A DNA stretch of 13,075 nt from Deltaproteobacteria bacterium (GTDB lineage Bacteria; Desulfobacterota; DSM-4660; Desulfatiglandales; HGW-15). The stretch spans positions 1 to 13,075 of the forward strand of contig JAFGPH010000411.1 in NCBI GenBank assembly GCA_016926135.1, given 5' to 3'. Below, in pieces: positions 1 to 7,137 of the stretch. The notes below the pieces were generated by a model that was not told the origin of the DNA, did no database searches, and was given only the letters and a program-made list of their open reading frames with translations. Position numbers and translations under genes: made by a program. How positions within the stretch are numbered: position 1 is the stretch's first letter; each line of letters starts with the position of its first letter.

Positions 1-105
1 AAGCATGAACAGGGGCGTTCTCCCTTCGATACCTCAGGGCGAACGCTTCGCAGACCGACTTGTTCAACTTATTCTGTGACAGGCCCTAAGGTCCCGATGG
101 AAGTG

Positions 106-133
106 TTGAAAAATGTGATGATTGTGCTAGAAT
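106..133 (+). promoter_or_regulatory. Putative sigma-70 promoter upstream of the ABM gene
   Basis: A TTGAAA box (106-111) and a TAGAAT box (128-133) are separated by 16 nt, and a TG dinucleotide one base ahead of the -10 (125-126) makes it an extended -10. The stretch is clearly AT-richer than the surrounding DNA. Transcription would start near 140, leaving a leader of about 70 nt before the ATG at 213. This is a pattern match by eye to the housekeeping sigma consensus; no transcript data are available. Confidence 0.5.
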
Positions 134-198
134 AGGCGTCATCGAGAGGGGTGTCTGTTGGTGAGGTCATTCGGCATACGGGCTTTTCCAACACAGGG

Positions 199-205
199 AA
201 GGAGG
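199..205 (+). promoter_or_regulatory. Strong Shine-Dalgarno for the ABM gene
   Basis: AAGGAGG lies 7 nt ahead of the ATG at 213. This near-perfect ribosome binding site fixes the start of the ABM-fold gene against the overlapping open frames that begin further upstream (151, 158). Confidence 0.75.
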
Positions 206-212
206 GTAGACG

Positions 213-500
213 ATGGCGGTCAAGATCATCATCAGGAGAAGGGTTTCGAAAGGAAAGGAAGGAGAATTGCTGCCACTGCTGGTGGAAATGCGGTCCAAGG
301 CTACCGCCCGGCCCGGATACATTTCCGGGGAGACTTTGAGGAATGTCGATGATCCGGAGGATTTCCTGGTCATCAGCACCTGGCAATCGGTTGACGATTG
401 GCGGGCCTGGGAAGAAAGCAAGGCGAGAAAGGAGCTGCAGGACAGGATCGACGCCTTGCTTGGAGAGAAGAGCAGCTACGGGGTCTACTATTACGGATAG
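213..500 (+). CDS. Antibiotic biosynthesis monooxygenase (ABM) fold protein
   Basis: A small 95-residue protein with the layout of the dimeric alpha/beta-barrel ABM family. An N-terminal beta strand (MAVKIIIRRRV, residues 1-11) leads to a helix with LLPLLVEMRSKATARPGY (about 19-36). The typical ABM segment follows: GYISGETLRN, a DDPEDFLVISTW strand, and WRAWEES (about 62-68). Family members include monooxygenases acting on quinone-like substrates, haem-degrading enzymes and many proteins of unknown function. The sequence does not show which applies, and no haem-ligand motif can be assigned with confidence. The protein has no signal peptide and should be cytoplasmic. It has its own putative promoter and a strong SD, and is followed after 142 nt by an HD-domain gene. 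The fold assignment is fairly secure; the substrate is unknown. Confidence 0.8.
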   Translation: MAVKIIIRRRVSKGKEGELLPLLVEMRSKATARPGYISGETLRNVDDPEDFLVISTWQSVDDWRAWEESKARKELQDRIDALLGEKSSYGVYYYG

Positions 501-540
501 GCCGGAGATGCCATAGGTGTCAAATCACGGCCCGCCGCCT

Positions 541-576
541 CTCCCTGGCGTACCCCTCGGGGCCGGTATCAGGGAG
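541..576. other. Stem-loop between the ABM and HD-domain genes
   Basis: CTCCCTG (541-547) pairs perfectly with CAGGGAG (570-576), and inside it TACC (551-554) pairs with GGTA (565-568). A run of only four T occurs 15 nt downstream (591-594), so it is not a classical rho-independent terminator. It may be a leader structure or a weak attenuator. The rest of the 142 nt gap shows nothing else I can name. Confidence 0.3.
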
Positions 577-642
577 TGCTGTGGGCCCGCTTTTGTGGTA
601 CATCCGCCCGAGGGGAAGTGACGGAGACAACTGGAGAGATCC

Positions 643-1209
643 ATGGGATACGGAATCAGCAGGGAGGAAGCCCTTTCGTTGGTGAAAGGGCACATTCAGA
701 ACGAAAATCTGATCAAACACTGTCTGGCCAGCGAGGCGGTCATGAGGGCTCTGGCCGACCGGCTTGGAGAGGACAGGGAGAAATGGGGTCTTGCCGGATT
801 GCTCCATGACCTGGATGTGGAGCAGGTGAACTACGATCTCACCAGACATGGCCTCGTGGCGGAGAGGATCCTTCGCGACAGGGGAGTGGACGAAGAGATT
901 ATTCTGGCCGTGAAGATGCACAACGAAACGGCCCACGGGTTGAAACGCGCGGAACGATTTCATCATGCCCTTGCGGCGGGGGAAACCATCACCGGTCTCA
1001 TCATCGCGACGGCCCTGGTTTACCCCGACAAGAAACTCGGCAGCGTGAAGGCAAAGTCCATCAAGAAGAGAATGAAGGAGAAGGCCTTTGCTGCCGGAGT
1101 CAACCGGGATACGATCATGGAGTGTGAACAAACGGGCCTTCCCCTGGATGAATTTGCCCGGATTTGCCTTGAGGCCATGCAGGAGATCGCACAGGATCTC
1201 GGCCTCTAG
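643..1209 (+). CDS. HD-domain (HDIG-type) phosphohydrolase-like protein
   Basis: A 188-residue soluble protein. The HDIG/HD signature is visible: a histidine at residue 26 (NLIKHCLASEAVMRAL) and the paired metal-binding His-Asp in GLLHDLD (H55, D56). A further His follows in VKMHNE (about residue 90), the usual third-helix ligand position. HD proteins of this small HDIG type are predicted metal-dependent phosphohydrolases. Members of the superfamily act on nucleotides or cyclic dinucleotides, but nothing here identifies the substrate, and there is no GYP extension of the HD-GYP c-di-GMP phosphodiesterases. The ATG at 643 is preceded by GGAGAG (633-638). The gene may be read from the upstream ABM promoter. 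Confidence in the HD fold is high, in a particular reaction low. Confidence 0.82.
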   Translation: MGYGISREEALSLVKGHIQNENLIKHCLASEAVMRALADRLGEDREKWGLAGLLHDLDVEQVNYDLTRHGLVAERILRDRGVDEEIILAVKMHNETAHGLKRAERFHHALAAGETITGLIIATALVYPDKKLGSVKAKSIKKRMKEKAFAAGVNRDTIMECEQTGLPLDEFARICLEAMQEIAQDLGL

Positions 1210-1310
1210 TCCCGTCCTGGAGGCATCGGAGAATCTGCCGGGAACCTTCTTCCGCACCTGCCTTGCTCCAGACTCCTCGTTTTGTTCCAGAGACACAAGC
1301 GATCAGGGGG

Positions 1311-1368
1311 CCTTGCGCCATGGGTACCTTGCGATGGTGCAAAGGAAACCATTTGCGTCAAGGAAACC
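1311..1368. repeat. Short direct repeats in the mfd leader
   Basis: CCTTGCG occurs at 1311-1317 and 1327-1333, and AAGGAAACC at 1342-1350 and 1360-1368, all inside the 248 nt gap before mfd. Each pair is spaced 16-18 nt start to start. They could be tandem binding half-sites or chance. The gap contains no gene I can support. Confidence 0.3.
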
Positions 1369-1391
1369 TGCCGCCTCGATCGAGCCCCGTT

Positions 1392-1421
1392 TTGACAGGA
1401 CCCAGGGGCAGTGAGAATGAT
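1392..1421 (+). promoter_or_regulatory. Putative promoter for mfd
   Basis: There is a perfect -35 box TTGACA (1392-1397). The -10 is less good: GAGAAT (1413-1418, spacer 15) or AATGAT (1416-1421, spacer 18), each 4/6 to consensus. It sits 37 nt or more ahead of the mfd ATG at 1458, which has its own AGGGA ribosome site at 1445-1449. It is supported only by pattern and position. Confidence 0.4.
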
Positions 1422-1457
1422 TTCCAAGGAATGGTCTTATGGTCAGGGAAGTGAAAG

Positions 1458-4400
1458 ATGAACCTCAAAAATGAGAGCCTGGAAAGATTGAAGCGGGGGG
1501 TCGTGGAAGGGTGTCCGGATATCCGGGTCTTCCAGGCATCCGGCGCTGCAAGGACATATCTCCTGGCCTGCATGCTCATGGAGATTCAAAGACCGGTCAT
1601 GGTCGTGACGCCTACGGCGAAAGAGGCGGTCCGTTTCCATAGGGAACTCGAGTTCTTCCTTCCCGAGGCCTCCTCGCACGGAGACCCGTTGACGAAAAGG
1701 CTCTATGATTTCCCCGTCTATGACATTTCGCCCCTGGCCGGACTCAGCCCCCACAGAGACGTTATCACCAGGCGCCTCCAGGGACTGTATGCGCTCATGT
1801 CAAGGCCAGGCCCCATCCTCGTCACTTCCGCAGAAGCCCTTCAAATCAAGGTACTCCCCAAGGAGGCCATGACCCGGGCCGTCGACTTCCTGGAGGCCGG
1901 GGAAGATGTGGACCGGGAGGAACTGATCCGGCGGCTCGAGGGGAGCGGGTATCTGAGGACCTCCCTGGTGGAAGAGCGGGGCGACTACTCTGTCCGCGGG
2001 GGTGTGATCGACGTCTTTCCCCCCTTCTATCCCGACCCGCTGCGGCTGGAATTCTGGGGGGACCGTATCGAATCCATACGGTATTTCGAGGCCCTGAGCC
2101 AGAGATCGTCTTCCCCCTTACAGGAAGTGGTGATCCTGCCTGCCGGTGAGATCATCATGGCCGGGGAGAACGTGAAACGGGCCAGGTCCATGGGAAGGCT
2201 CCCTGTGCCCACGGGAGAAGTGACCGTCTTCCCGGGTCAGGAGGCGTGGCTGAATCACTTCTACGACCACCTTCACACCCTTTTCGACTATTTCCCCCGG
2301 GGAGGTCTCCTGATCCTCATGGACCGCCATCGCATCGAAAGGGAGCTGGAGAGCTTCGCCATCCGGTTTCAAACGGACGTGGAGAAATATCGTCGAGAGG
2401 CGGAAGAGCGAAAAACCCCTTTCCCCGAACTGGAGGGGGTCCTGGTGGGCCGTGAGGGGGTGGTGGAGAAGTTCGATGACTATCAGCAAGTCCAATTCGC
2501 GGAAGTGGGTTTCCAGGCACAGGAGCCCGTTTCCCTGTCGATCCAGATCGCGGGAGACCTGAGCACGGACCTCGATCTCAGCCTGAGCCTTGAGGGAAAG
2601 GGCAGGGTCTCCATGGCGCCCTTTGCTGAAAAGGTTTCTCGATGGCTTGAACAGGGGGAGAGGGTGGTGCTGGTCTGCCGGACGGAGCAGCAGGCCCATC
2701 GCCTCCAGGAGATCCTCAGGAATTACGGCGTCACGGTGGAGGAGAGGGTCCTCCGCTGGGGTGAGCTTTCCCCGGGAAGAGGTCTAAGCATCTGCATGGG
2801 GCGTCTGGCCAAAGGTTTTGTCTGGCCTGAAACGGGTATCCGTGTGGTGAGCGAAGATGAGATTTTCGGAACCAAAAAGCCCCGGGCACGGACAAGAACC
2901 CCGTCTGGCGAGAGCAGACTGGGCTGGACGTCTTTCAGCCAGCTCAAGGCCGGGGATCTGGTCGTCCATGAAGAGCACGGGATCGGCCGCTACGGCGGAC
3001 TGTGCAAGATGGAGGTCGAGCAGAAGGTCAACGATTTCCTCATCATCGAGTACGCCCAGAACGACCGGCTCTATGTGCCTGCTGATCGGGTCAGCATCCT
3101 CCAGAAATATGTCGGGGCCGATGACAGGGATCCCAAACTGGACCAGTTGGGCGGCCGCTCGTGGGACGTGGCCAAACAGAAGGCCAAGAGGTCCGTCAGG
3201 GAAATTGCGAGGCAACTGGTGGATCTCTATGCCGTGCGGAGGTACAGGCGAGGGTTCGCGTTCTCTTCTCCCGATCACTATTTCAGGGAGTTTGAGGCGA
3301 GCTTCGAACACGAGGAGACCTCCGACCAGGCCAAGGCGATCGAAGACCTGCTGGCGGACATGGAATCAGATCGTCCCATGGATCGGCTGGTATGCGGGGA
3401 TGTGGGCTACGGGAAGACCGAGGTCGCTCTCAGGGCGGCCTTTAAGGCAGTGATGGACGGCAAACAGGTTGCGATGCTCGTGCCCACCACCGTTCTTGCG
3501 GAGCAGCACCACGAGACCTTCAGGAAGCGGATGGCCTCCTATCCGATCAGGATCGCCGTGCTGAGCCGTTTCAAGACCCGGGAAGAGCAAAGGGAGATTC
3601 TGGGCAGGGCCCGGTCCGGGAAGATCGATATCCTGATCGGCACCCACAGGCTGCTCCAGAAGGATGTGTCCTTTGCGGACCTGGGGTTGCTAATCGTGGA
3701 CGAGGAGCAACGGTTCGGCGTTCGCCAGAAGGAGACCTTGAAGAGCTACCGGGCCATCGTGGACGTGCTCGCCCTGACCGCCACCCCCATCCCCCGTACC
3801 CTTCAACTGTCCCTTCTGGGCATACGGGACCTCAGCATCATCGAAACACCTCCTGAAGACCGCCTCGCCATCCAGACCTACCTTTGCCCCTATGACGAAG
3901 AGACGATCACCCGTGCCCTGGAGTCGGAGTTGGCCCGGGGGGGCCAGGTCTTTTTCGTGCACAACCGGGTTCAGACCATCGAGGCCATGACCGGGCGGTT
4001 GAGGCAACTCGTTCCCAGGGCCGCCTTTGCCGTCGCTCACGGGCAGATGAAGGAAAGAGACCTGGAAGATACCATGATCCGGTTCCTGAGGAGGGAGGTC
4101 GATGTGCTGGTGTGTACGACCATCATCGAGTCCGGCCTGGACATCCCCTCCGTCAATACCATCATCATCAACGAGGTGGACCGCTTCGGTCTCTCCCAGA
4201 TTTACCAGTTGAGGGGACGAGTCGGCAGGTCCAGTGAGATGGCCTATGCGTACCTTCTCGTGTCCGACGGGGCCTCTCTCACGAAGGAGGCGGAGAAGAG
4301 GCTTCGAGCCCTGATGGAGTTTTCCCACCTGGGAGCCGGGATTCAGCTTGCCATGCACGACCTGAAGATCAGGGGGGGAGGCAATATCCTCGGTTTTTCC

Positions 4401-4955
4401 CAGTCCGGTCACATCTCGGCCATTGGGTATGAGCTCTACCTGAAGCTGGTGGAGCAGACCATCGCGGAGCTCAAGGGTGAGGAGTGGCACGAGGAGATCA
4501 ACCCCGAGATTAATGTCAGCCTCCCGGCGTACCTTCCCGGCGATTACATCTCCGACACGGATGTTCGCTTGAATCTCTATCGACGCCTGTCCGCGTTGAA
4601 GGAAGAAGCGGATCTGATGACCGTGACGGAAGAAATGAGAGACAGGTTCGGGCCATTTCCCCAAGAGGTGGCCAACCTGCTGAGCGTCATGTCGGTGAGG
4701 TTGCTGCTCAAGTCAAGACGTATCCTCAGGCTGGATGTGGCTCCAGAGGCACTGGTCTTCACCTTTTCGCCGGACACGGTGGTCAAACCCGAGGTCCTGG
4801 TCCGGCTCGCGGCGACCCACCCGGGGCGGTTTCAATTCCTGTCCGAGAGGAAGCTGAAGGTCAGGGTGCCGGTTTTGAGCCCCTTGAAAGGATTGGTGCT
4901 GTCCAAGGAGGTGCTCACAGAGTGGATCGGGGAGGCATCTAATTATTCGCAATGA
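1458..4955 (+). CDS. mfd: Transcription-repair coupling factor Mfd
   Basis: Mfd is the ATP-driven DNA translocase that pushes RNA polymerase off DNA lesions and recruits UvrA to the transcribed strand. At 1165 residues it has the family's full length. The order of domains is visible. The N-terminal UvrB-like module carries RGDYSVRGGVIDVFPP (about 173-188). The RNA-polymerase-interacting CarD-like domain begins at GDLVVHEEHGIGRY (about 499). The RecG-like helicase core follows: Walker A GDVGYGKT (647-654), motif II DEEQ (748-751), motif III TATPIPRT, and motif VI GRVGR (920-924). The C-terminal regulatory D7 domain occupies roughly the last 150 residues. No truncation or frameshift is seen. 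The start ATG at 1458 is preceded by AGGGA (1445-1449). The gene stands alone between a leader of 248 nt and a structured intergenic region, so it may form its own unit. Confidence 0.97.
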   Translation: MNLKNESLERLKRGVVEGCPDIRVFQASGAARTYLLACMLMEIQRPVMVVTPTAKEAVRFHRELEFFLPEASSHGDPLTKRLYDFPVYDISPLAGLSPHRDVITRRLQGLYALMSRPGPILVTSAEALQIKVLPKEAMTRAVDFLEAGEDVDREELIRRLEGSGYLRTSLVEERGDYSVRGGVIDVFPPFYPDPLRLEFWGDRIESIRYFEALSQRSSSPLQEVVILPAGEIIMAGENVKRARSMGRLPVPTGEVTVFPGQEAWLNHFYDHLHTLFDYFPRGGLLILMDRHRIERELESFAIRFQTDVEKYRREAEERKTPFPELEGVLVGREGVVEKFDDYQQVQFAEVGFQAQEPVSLSIQIAGDLSTDLDLSLSLEGKGRVSMAPFAEKVSRWLEQGERVVLVCRTEQQAHRLQEILRNYGVTVEERVLRWGELSPGRGLSICMGRLAKGFVWPETGIRVVSEDEIFGTKKPRARTRTPSGESRLGWTSFSQLKAGDLVVHEEHGIGRYGGLCKMEVEQKVNDFLIIEYAQNDRLYVPADRVSILQKYVGADDRDPKLDQLGGRSWDVAKQKAKRSVREIARQLVDLYAVRRYRRGFAFSSPDHYFREFEASFEHEETSDQAKAIEDLLADMESDRPMDRLVCGDVGYGKTEVALRAAFKAVMDGKQVAMLVPTTVLAEQHHETFRKRMASYPIRIAVLSRFKTREEQREILGRARSGKIDILIGTHRLLQKDVSFADLGLLIVDEEQRFGVRQKETLKSYRAIVDVLALTATPIPRTLQLSLLGIRDLSIIETPPEDRLAIQTYLCPYDEETITRALESELARGGQVFFVHNRVQTIEAMTGRLRQLVPRAAFAVAHGQMKERDLEDTMIRFLRREVDVLVCTTIIESGLDIPSVNTIIINEVDRFGLSQIYQLRGRVGRSSEMAYAYLLVSDGASLTKEAEKRLRALMEFSHLGAGIQLAMHDLKIRGGGNILGFSQSGHISAIGYELYLKLVEQTIAELKGEEWHEEINPEINVSLPAYLPGDYISDTDVRLNLYRRLSALKEEADLMTVTEEMRDRFGPFPQEVANLLSVMSVRLLLKSRRILRLDVAPEALVFTFSPDTVVKPEVLVRLAATHPGRFQFLSERKLKVRVPVLSPLKGLVLSKEVLTEWIGEASNYSQ

Positions 4956-4977
4956 TTTCGACTGATTGGAATCATGC
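4949..4977. other. Hairpin over the mfd stop codon
   Basis: ATGATT (4952-4957) pairs with AATCAT (4970-4975), extended by GC/GC (4949-4950 with 4976-4977) around a single bulged A, with a 12 nt loop. It overlaps the mfd TGA (4953-4955). No T-run follows, so it is at best a weak or rho-dependent termination structure. Confidence 0.3.
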
Positions 4978-4981
4978 AGCG

Positions 4982-5070
4982 CAAGAATGTCCTTGCAATT
5001 TCCAGCAACCCTGCTAAGCTGAAAATTGCGGGTCACACCTTTCGATATCCACGATACAAAAACATTCTTG
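4982..5070. repeat. Nested inverted repeats in the mfd-parvulin intergenic region
   Basis: A perfect 9-bp inverted repeat, CAAGAATGT (4982-4990) and ACATTCTTG (5062-5070), encloses a 12-bp dyad with one mismatch, GCAATTTCCAGC (4995-5006) and GCTGAAAATTGC (5018-5029), with an 11 nt loop. The inner half-sites are 23 bp centre to centre, about two helical turns. The DNA is AT-richer than the flanking genes. There is no terminal T-tract, so a terminator is unlikely. An operator, a small palindromic repeat element, or a structured RNA are the alternatives. Confidence 0.5.
4993..5020 (+). promoter_or_regulatory. Possible promoter of the parvulin-to-lolB-like gene cluster
   Basis: TTGCAA (4993-4998) and TAAGCT (5015-5020) are 16 nt apart, and TG one base before the -10 (5012-5013) gives an extended -10. 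The boxes lie almost exactly on the 12-bp inverted repeat (4995-5029), so a protein binding that dyad would block or aid this promoter. The -10 is weak (4/6). A start near 5027 would leave about 65 nt of leader before 5094. Confidence 0.3.
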
Positions 5071-5093
5071 AGTGGGCCGCAGTGGTAAGGCAG

Positions 5094-6053
5094 ATGTCAC
5101 GAGATGGCGTGGTTAGGGGGGGCAAGAAGGGTGTGTTCATGTCGTTGCTTCTGTCTATTCTCCTTTGTGGGTGTGGTGCCTATGAGAAGACAGAAGAGAA
5201 AGCGGTCCTGACCGTGGGGACGCGGGCCGTCACACGGGACGAATTGAAGAAGGACATCATCCGTGCGGCAGCGGAGATGGATATCGCTTCCGAAGACTGG
5301 CCCCGCCTTCGGGAAAGCCTGTTTCAGAGGAGGGTGGAACACTACCTCATCCTGGAATACGGGCGGGAAAAAGGGATCGCCGTCTCGGCAGAGGATCTGG
5401 AAGCAGCGGTCAGGGAGATCCAGGGAGACTATGGGAAGGCCGATTTCCGGGAGGTTCTTCTCAAAAGGTATATTGATTTCGAGGAATGGAAAGCAGGGCT
5501 GAAGGATCGGCTTCTGATCAGGAAGATCATGAAAGCCGTTTCCGAGACCATTCCCCCTGTCACCTCTGAGGAGATCAAGGCCTTCTATGAGGAGCATGAG
5601 GGGGAATTCCGTCACCCGCCTATGGTAAAGGTGATGCAGGTCGTGACGCGTTCCAAAGGCGAGGCCCAGGAGATCCTGAAACGGCTGGCCGGCGGCGAGT
5701 GCATGGAGGGCCTTGCCCGAAAGCACTCCATCTCCCCGGATGGGAAAGGGGGGGGAGACATGGGCTGGATCGCGAAAGGGGATCTGGAGGAGAAAATGGA
5801 GAAGGTGATTTTTTCCCTCCCGGTGGGCCAGAGCAGCCCCGTTGTGGAGACCAGTTACGGCTTCCACATCTTCCGCGTGATTTCGAAACGTCCCGAAGGG
5901 ATCAGGAGGCTTCCGGAAGTCATGGCAGAAATCGAAGAAAGACTTTTCTCCCAGAAGGAGGAGGCCTTCTACAAGAGTTGGCTGGCTGAGATCAGGGAGC
6001 GTTATCCTGTGTGGATAGCTCCCGACCTTCTGGAAAAGTTGGAGTTGGGCTAG
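5094..6053 (+). CDS. Parvulin-type peptidyl-prolyl isomerase lipoprotein (PrsA/SurA-like)
   Basis: A predicted periplasmic, membrane-anchored folding catalyst or chaperone of 319 residues. From the ATG at 5094 it has a basic start (MSRDGVVRGGKKG), a short hydrophobic stretch and an LCGC lipobox with Cys27. A SurA_N-like helical region follows (about 35-165), then a PpiC/rotamase domain (about 172-275) with GGGDMGWI and SYGFHIFRV. Of the two conserved parvulin histidines, the first is replaced (VKVMQVV, Gln182) and the second is kept (His258). The frame is open back to 4974, but that stretch carries the inverted repeats, so 5094 or the later ATG 5139 (preceded by AAGAAGG) is more likely; 5139 would leave no positive charge before the lipobox. 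Its stop abuts the ATG of the next, related gene with no gap, so the two are co-translated. The family is clear; the exact start is uncertain. Confidence 0.85.
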   Translation: MSRDGVVRGGKKGVFMSLLLSILLCGCGAYEKTEEKAVLTVGTRAVTRDELKKDIIRAAAEMDIASEDWPRLRESLFQRRVEHYLILEYGREKGIAVSAEDLEAAVREIQGDYGKADFREVLLKRYIDFEEWKAGLKDRLLIRKIMKAVSETIPPVTSEEIKAFYEEHEGEFRHPPMVKVMQVVTRSKGEAQEILKRLAGGECMEGLARKHSISPDGKGGGDMGWIAKGDLEEKMEKVIFSLPVGQSSPVVETSYGFHIFRVISKRPEGIRRLPEVMAEIEERLFSQKEEAFYKSWLAEIRERYPVWIAPDLLEKLELG

Positions 6054-7028
6054 ATGAATAGCAGGGAAGTGCTGGGATGGTGTTGTCTTGTGTTGTGCAT
6101 GGTGGCGGGATTTCTTCCCGGTGCCCACGCAGAGCCCCTGAACAGGGTTGTGGCGGTCGTGAATAACGAGGTGATCACCCTTCATGAGCTGAACAAGAAG
6201 ATCAAGGAGGTCACCGGACGTGACACGGCCGATCTTCGAGGAAGGAATGAGGAGTTGTTCCTGGATACCCGTGAAAAAGTCCTGCAGCTCATGATCGACG
6301 AGAGGATCGCCGAGGAGAAGATCCGTGAACTGGGAATCAAGGTCACCGAAAGGGAAGTGGAGGCGACCGTCGAGCGGATCAAGAAGGAGAACCGGTGGAC
6401 CCAGGAAGACCTTCTGGACATGCTGAAGAATGAGGGGATGACCTATGAGAAGTTTCTGGAGAAGGTGAGGAAGGATCTCCAACGGATGCAGCTGATCAAT
6501 GCAGAGGTAAAATCCAAGATTATCATCACCGAGGATCGCGTCAAGCGTTACTATGATCAACACAAGGAAGATTACACCGGCGAGACGAGGGTCCATTTGG
6601 CAGGTATCTTTTTGGTGCGCAAGGATCCGAAGCAGACGGATGAAATCCAGGAATTGACCAGGAAAGGAGAGGAAATCCTCACAAAGCTCAGAGGTGGTGA
6701 CGACTTCGGAACCTTGGCCAAAAAATACTCCGACGGCCCCGGTGCCGACGAGGGGGGAGACCTGGGGACCTTCAAGACGACTCAGCTGGAACCGGAGCTG
6801 CGGAGCGTCGTCCAGGGTTTGACCGTGGGCGGAACCAGCGACCTCATCATGAGGCCCAACGGGATTCAGATCATCAAGCTCCTCAGCCGGGAAGGGGGTG
6901 AGGGACGGTCTTTCGAAGAGGTCAGGGCGTCCATTTACTCGAAGCTCTATGCAGAGGAAGTGAACGAAAGATATTCCTCGTGGATCCGGCAACTGCGGGA
7001 GAAGTCATACACAAAGATCACTTTCTGA
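6054..7028 (+). CDS. SurA-like periplasmic chaperone / parvulin peptidyl-prolyl isomerase
   Basis: A 324-residue secreted protein. It has a signal peptide (hydrophobic about 8-22, cleavage likely after AHA near residue 26). The SurA_N hallmark follows at once, NRVVAVVNNEVITLHELN (about 30-47), with a helical chaperone domain to about 165. One PpiC-type domain spans about 175-285, with DDFGTLAKKYSDGPGADEGG, and a C-terminal helix closes the protein. Classical SurA has two parvulin domains; here there is one. Both positions that carry the parvulin histidines are changed: Ile185 in LAGIFLV and Gln272 in NGIQIIKL. It may therefore act as a chaperone with little isomerase activity; that is inference. 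SurA proteins escort outer-membrane proteins through the periplasm. The ATG at 6054 follows directly on the TAG of the upstream paralogue. Confidence 0.87.
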   Translation: MNSREVLGWCCLVLCMVAGFLPGAHAEPLNRVVAVVNNEVITLHELNKKIKEVTGRDTADLRGRNEELFLDTREKVLQLMIDERIAEEKIRELGIKVTEREVEATVERIKKENRWTQEDLLDMLKNEGMTYEKFLEKVRKDLQRMQLINAEVKSKIIITEDRVKRYYDQHKEDYTGETRVHLAGIFLVRKDPKQTDEIQELTRKGEEILTKLRGGDDFGTLAKKYSDGPGADEGGDLGTFKTTQLEPELRSVVQGLTVGGTSDLIMRPNGIQIIKLLSREGGEGRSFEEVRASIYSKLYAEEVNERYSSWIRQLREKSYTKITF

Positions 7029-7057
7029 CCTGGGTGTCCGTGGCGTCTTCAGGTCAG
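7025..7057. other. Perfect 8-bp inverted repeat after the SurA-like gene
   Basis: CTGACCTG (7025-7032, covering the TGA stop) pairs perfectly with CAGGTCAG (7050-7057) across a 17 nt loop. Only TTT follows shortly after (7062-7064), so intrinsic termination would be weak. The 109 nt gap before the RodZ-like gene shows no gene of its own. Confidence 0.35.
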
Positions 7058-7137
7058 GACGTTTGCCCGATGGCCAGCCCGAGGAGAGAGGTGTGCAGGA
7101 TCGCTTCGTGAATGCCCTGATTTCGGATGGGGGTACC

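Noticed and set aside
15..46. GCGTTC / GAACGC inverted repeat near the left edge as a terminator or tRNA arm
   Set aside because: Only 6 bp with a 20 nt loop, no T-tract, and no tRNA T-arm or acceptor pairing nearby.
1..135. A + strand frame open from the window edge to TAG at 133-135, possibly the end of an upstream gene
   Set aside because: The 44 codons do not look like the neighbours in codon use, resemble no family I recognise, and overlap the promoter boxes at 106-133.
520..1296. A 258-codon minus-strand open frame opposite the HD-domain gene
   Set aside because: The HD signature on the + strand has family support and an SD; the antisense frame has neither.
3690..4664. A 324-codon minus-strand open frame opposite mfd
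   Set aside because: It lies over the conserved helicase core of mfd; its composition reflects reverse translation of that gene.
4974..5093. N-terminal extension of the parvulin lipoprotein from the ATG at 4974
   Set aside because: There is no Shine-Dalgarno, it would bury the signal peptide behind 40 residues, and the DNA there carries inverted repeats and a possible promoter.
5097..6992. A 631-codon open frame on the minus strand, opposite both parvulin genes
   Set aside because: It runs exactly antisense to two well-supported family members, lacks any recognisable domain and is explained by the high GC and codon bias of the + strand genes.
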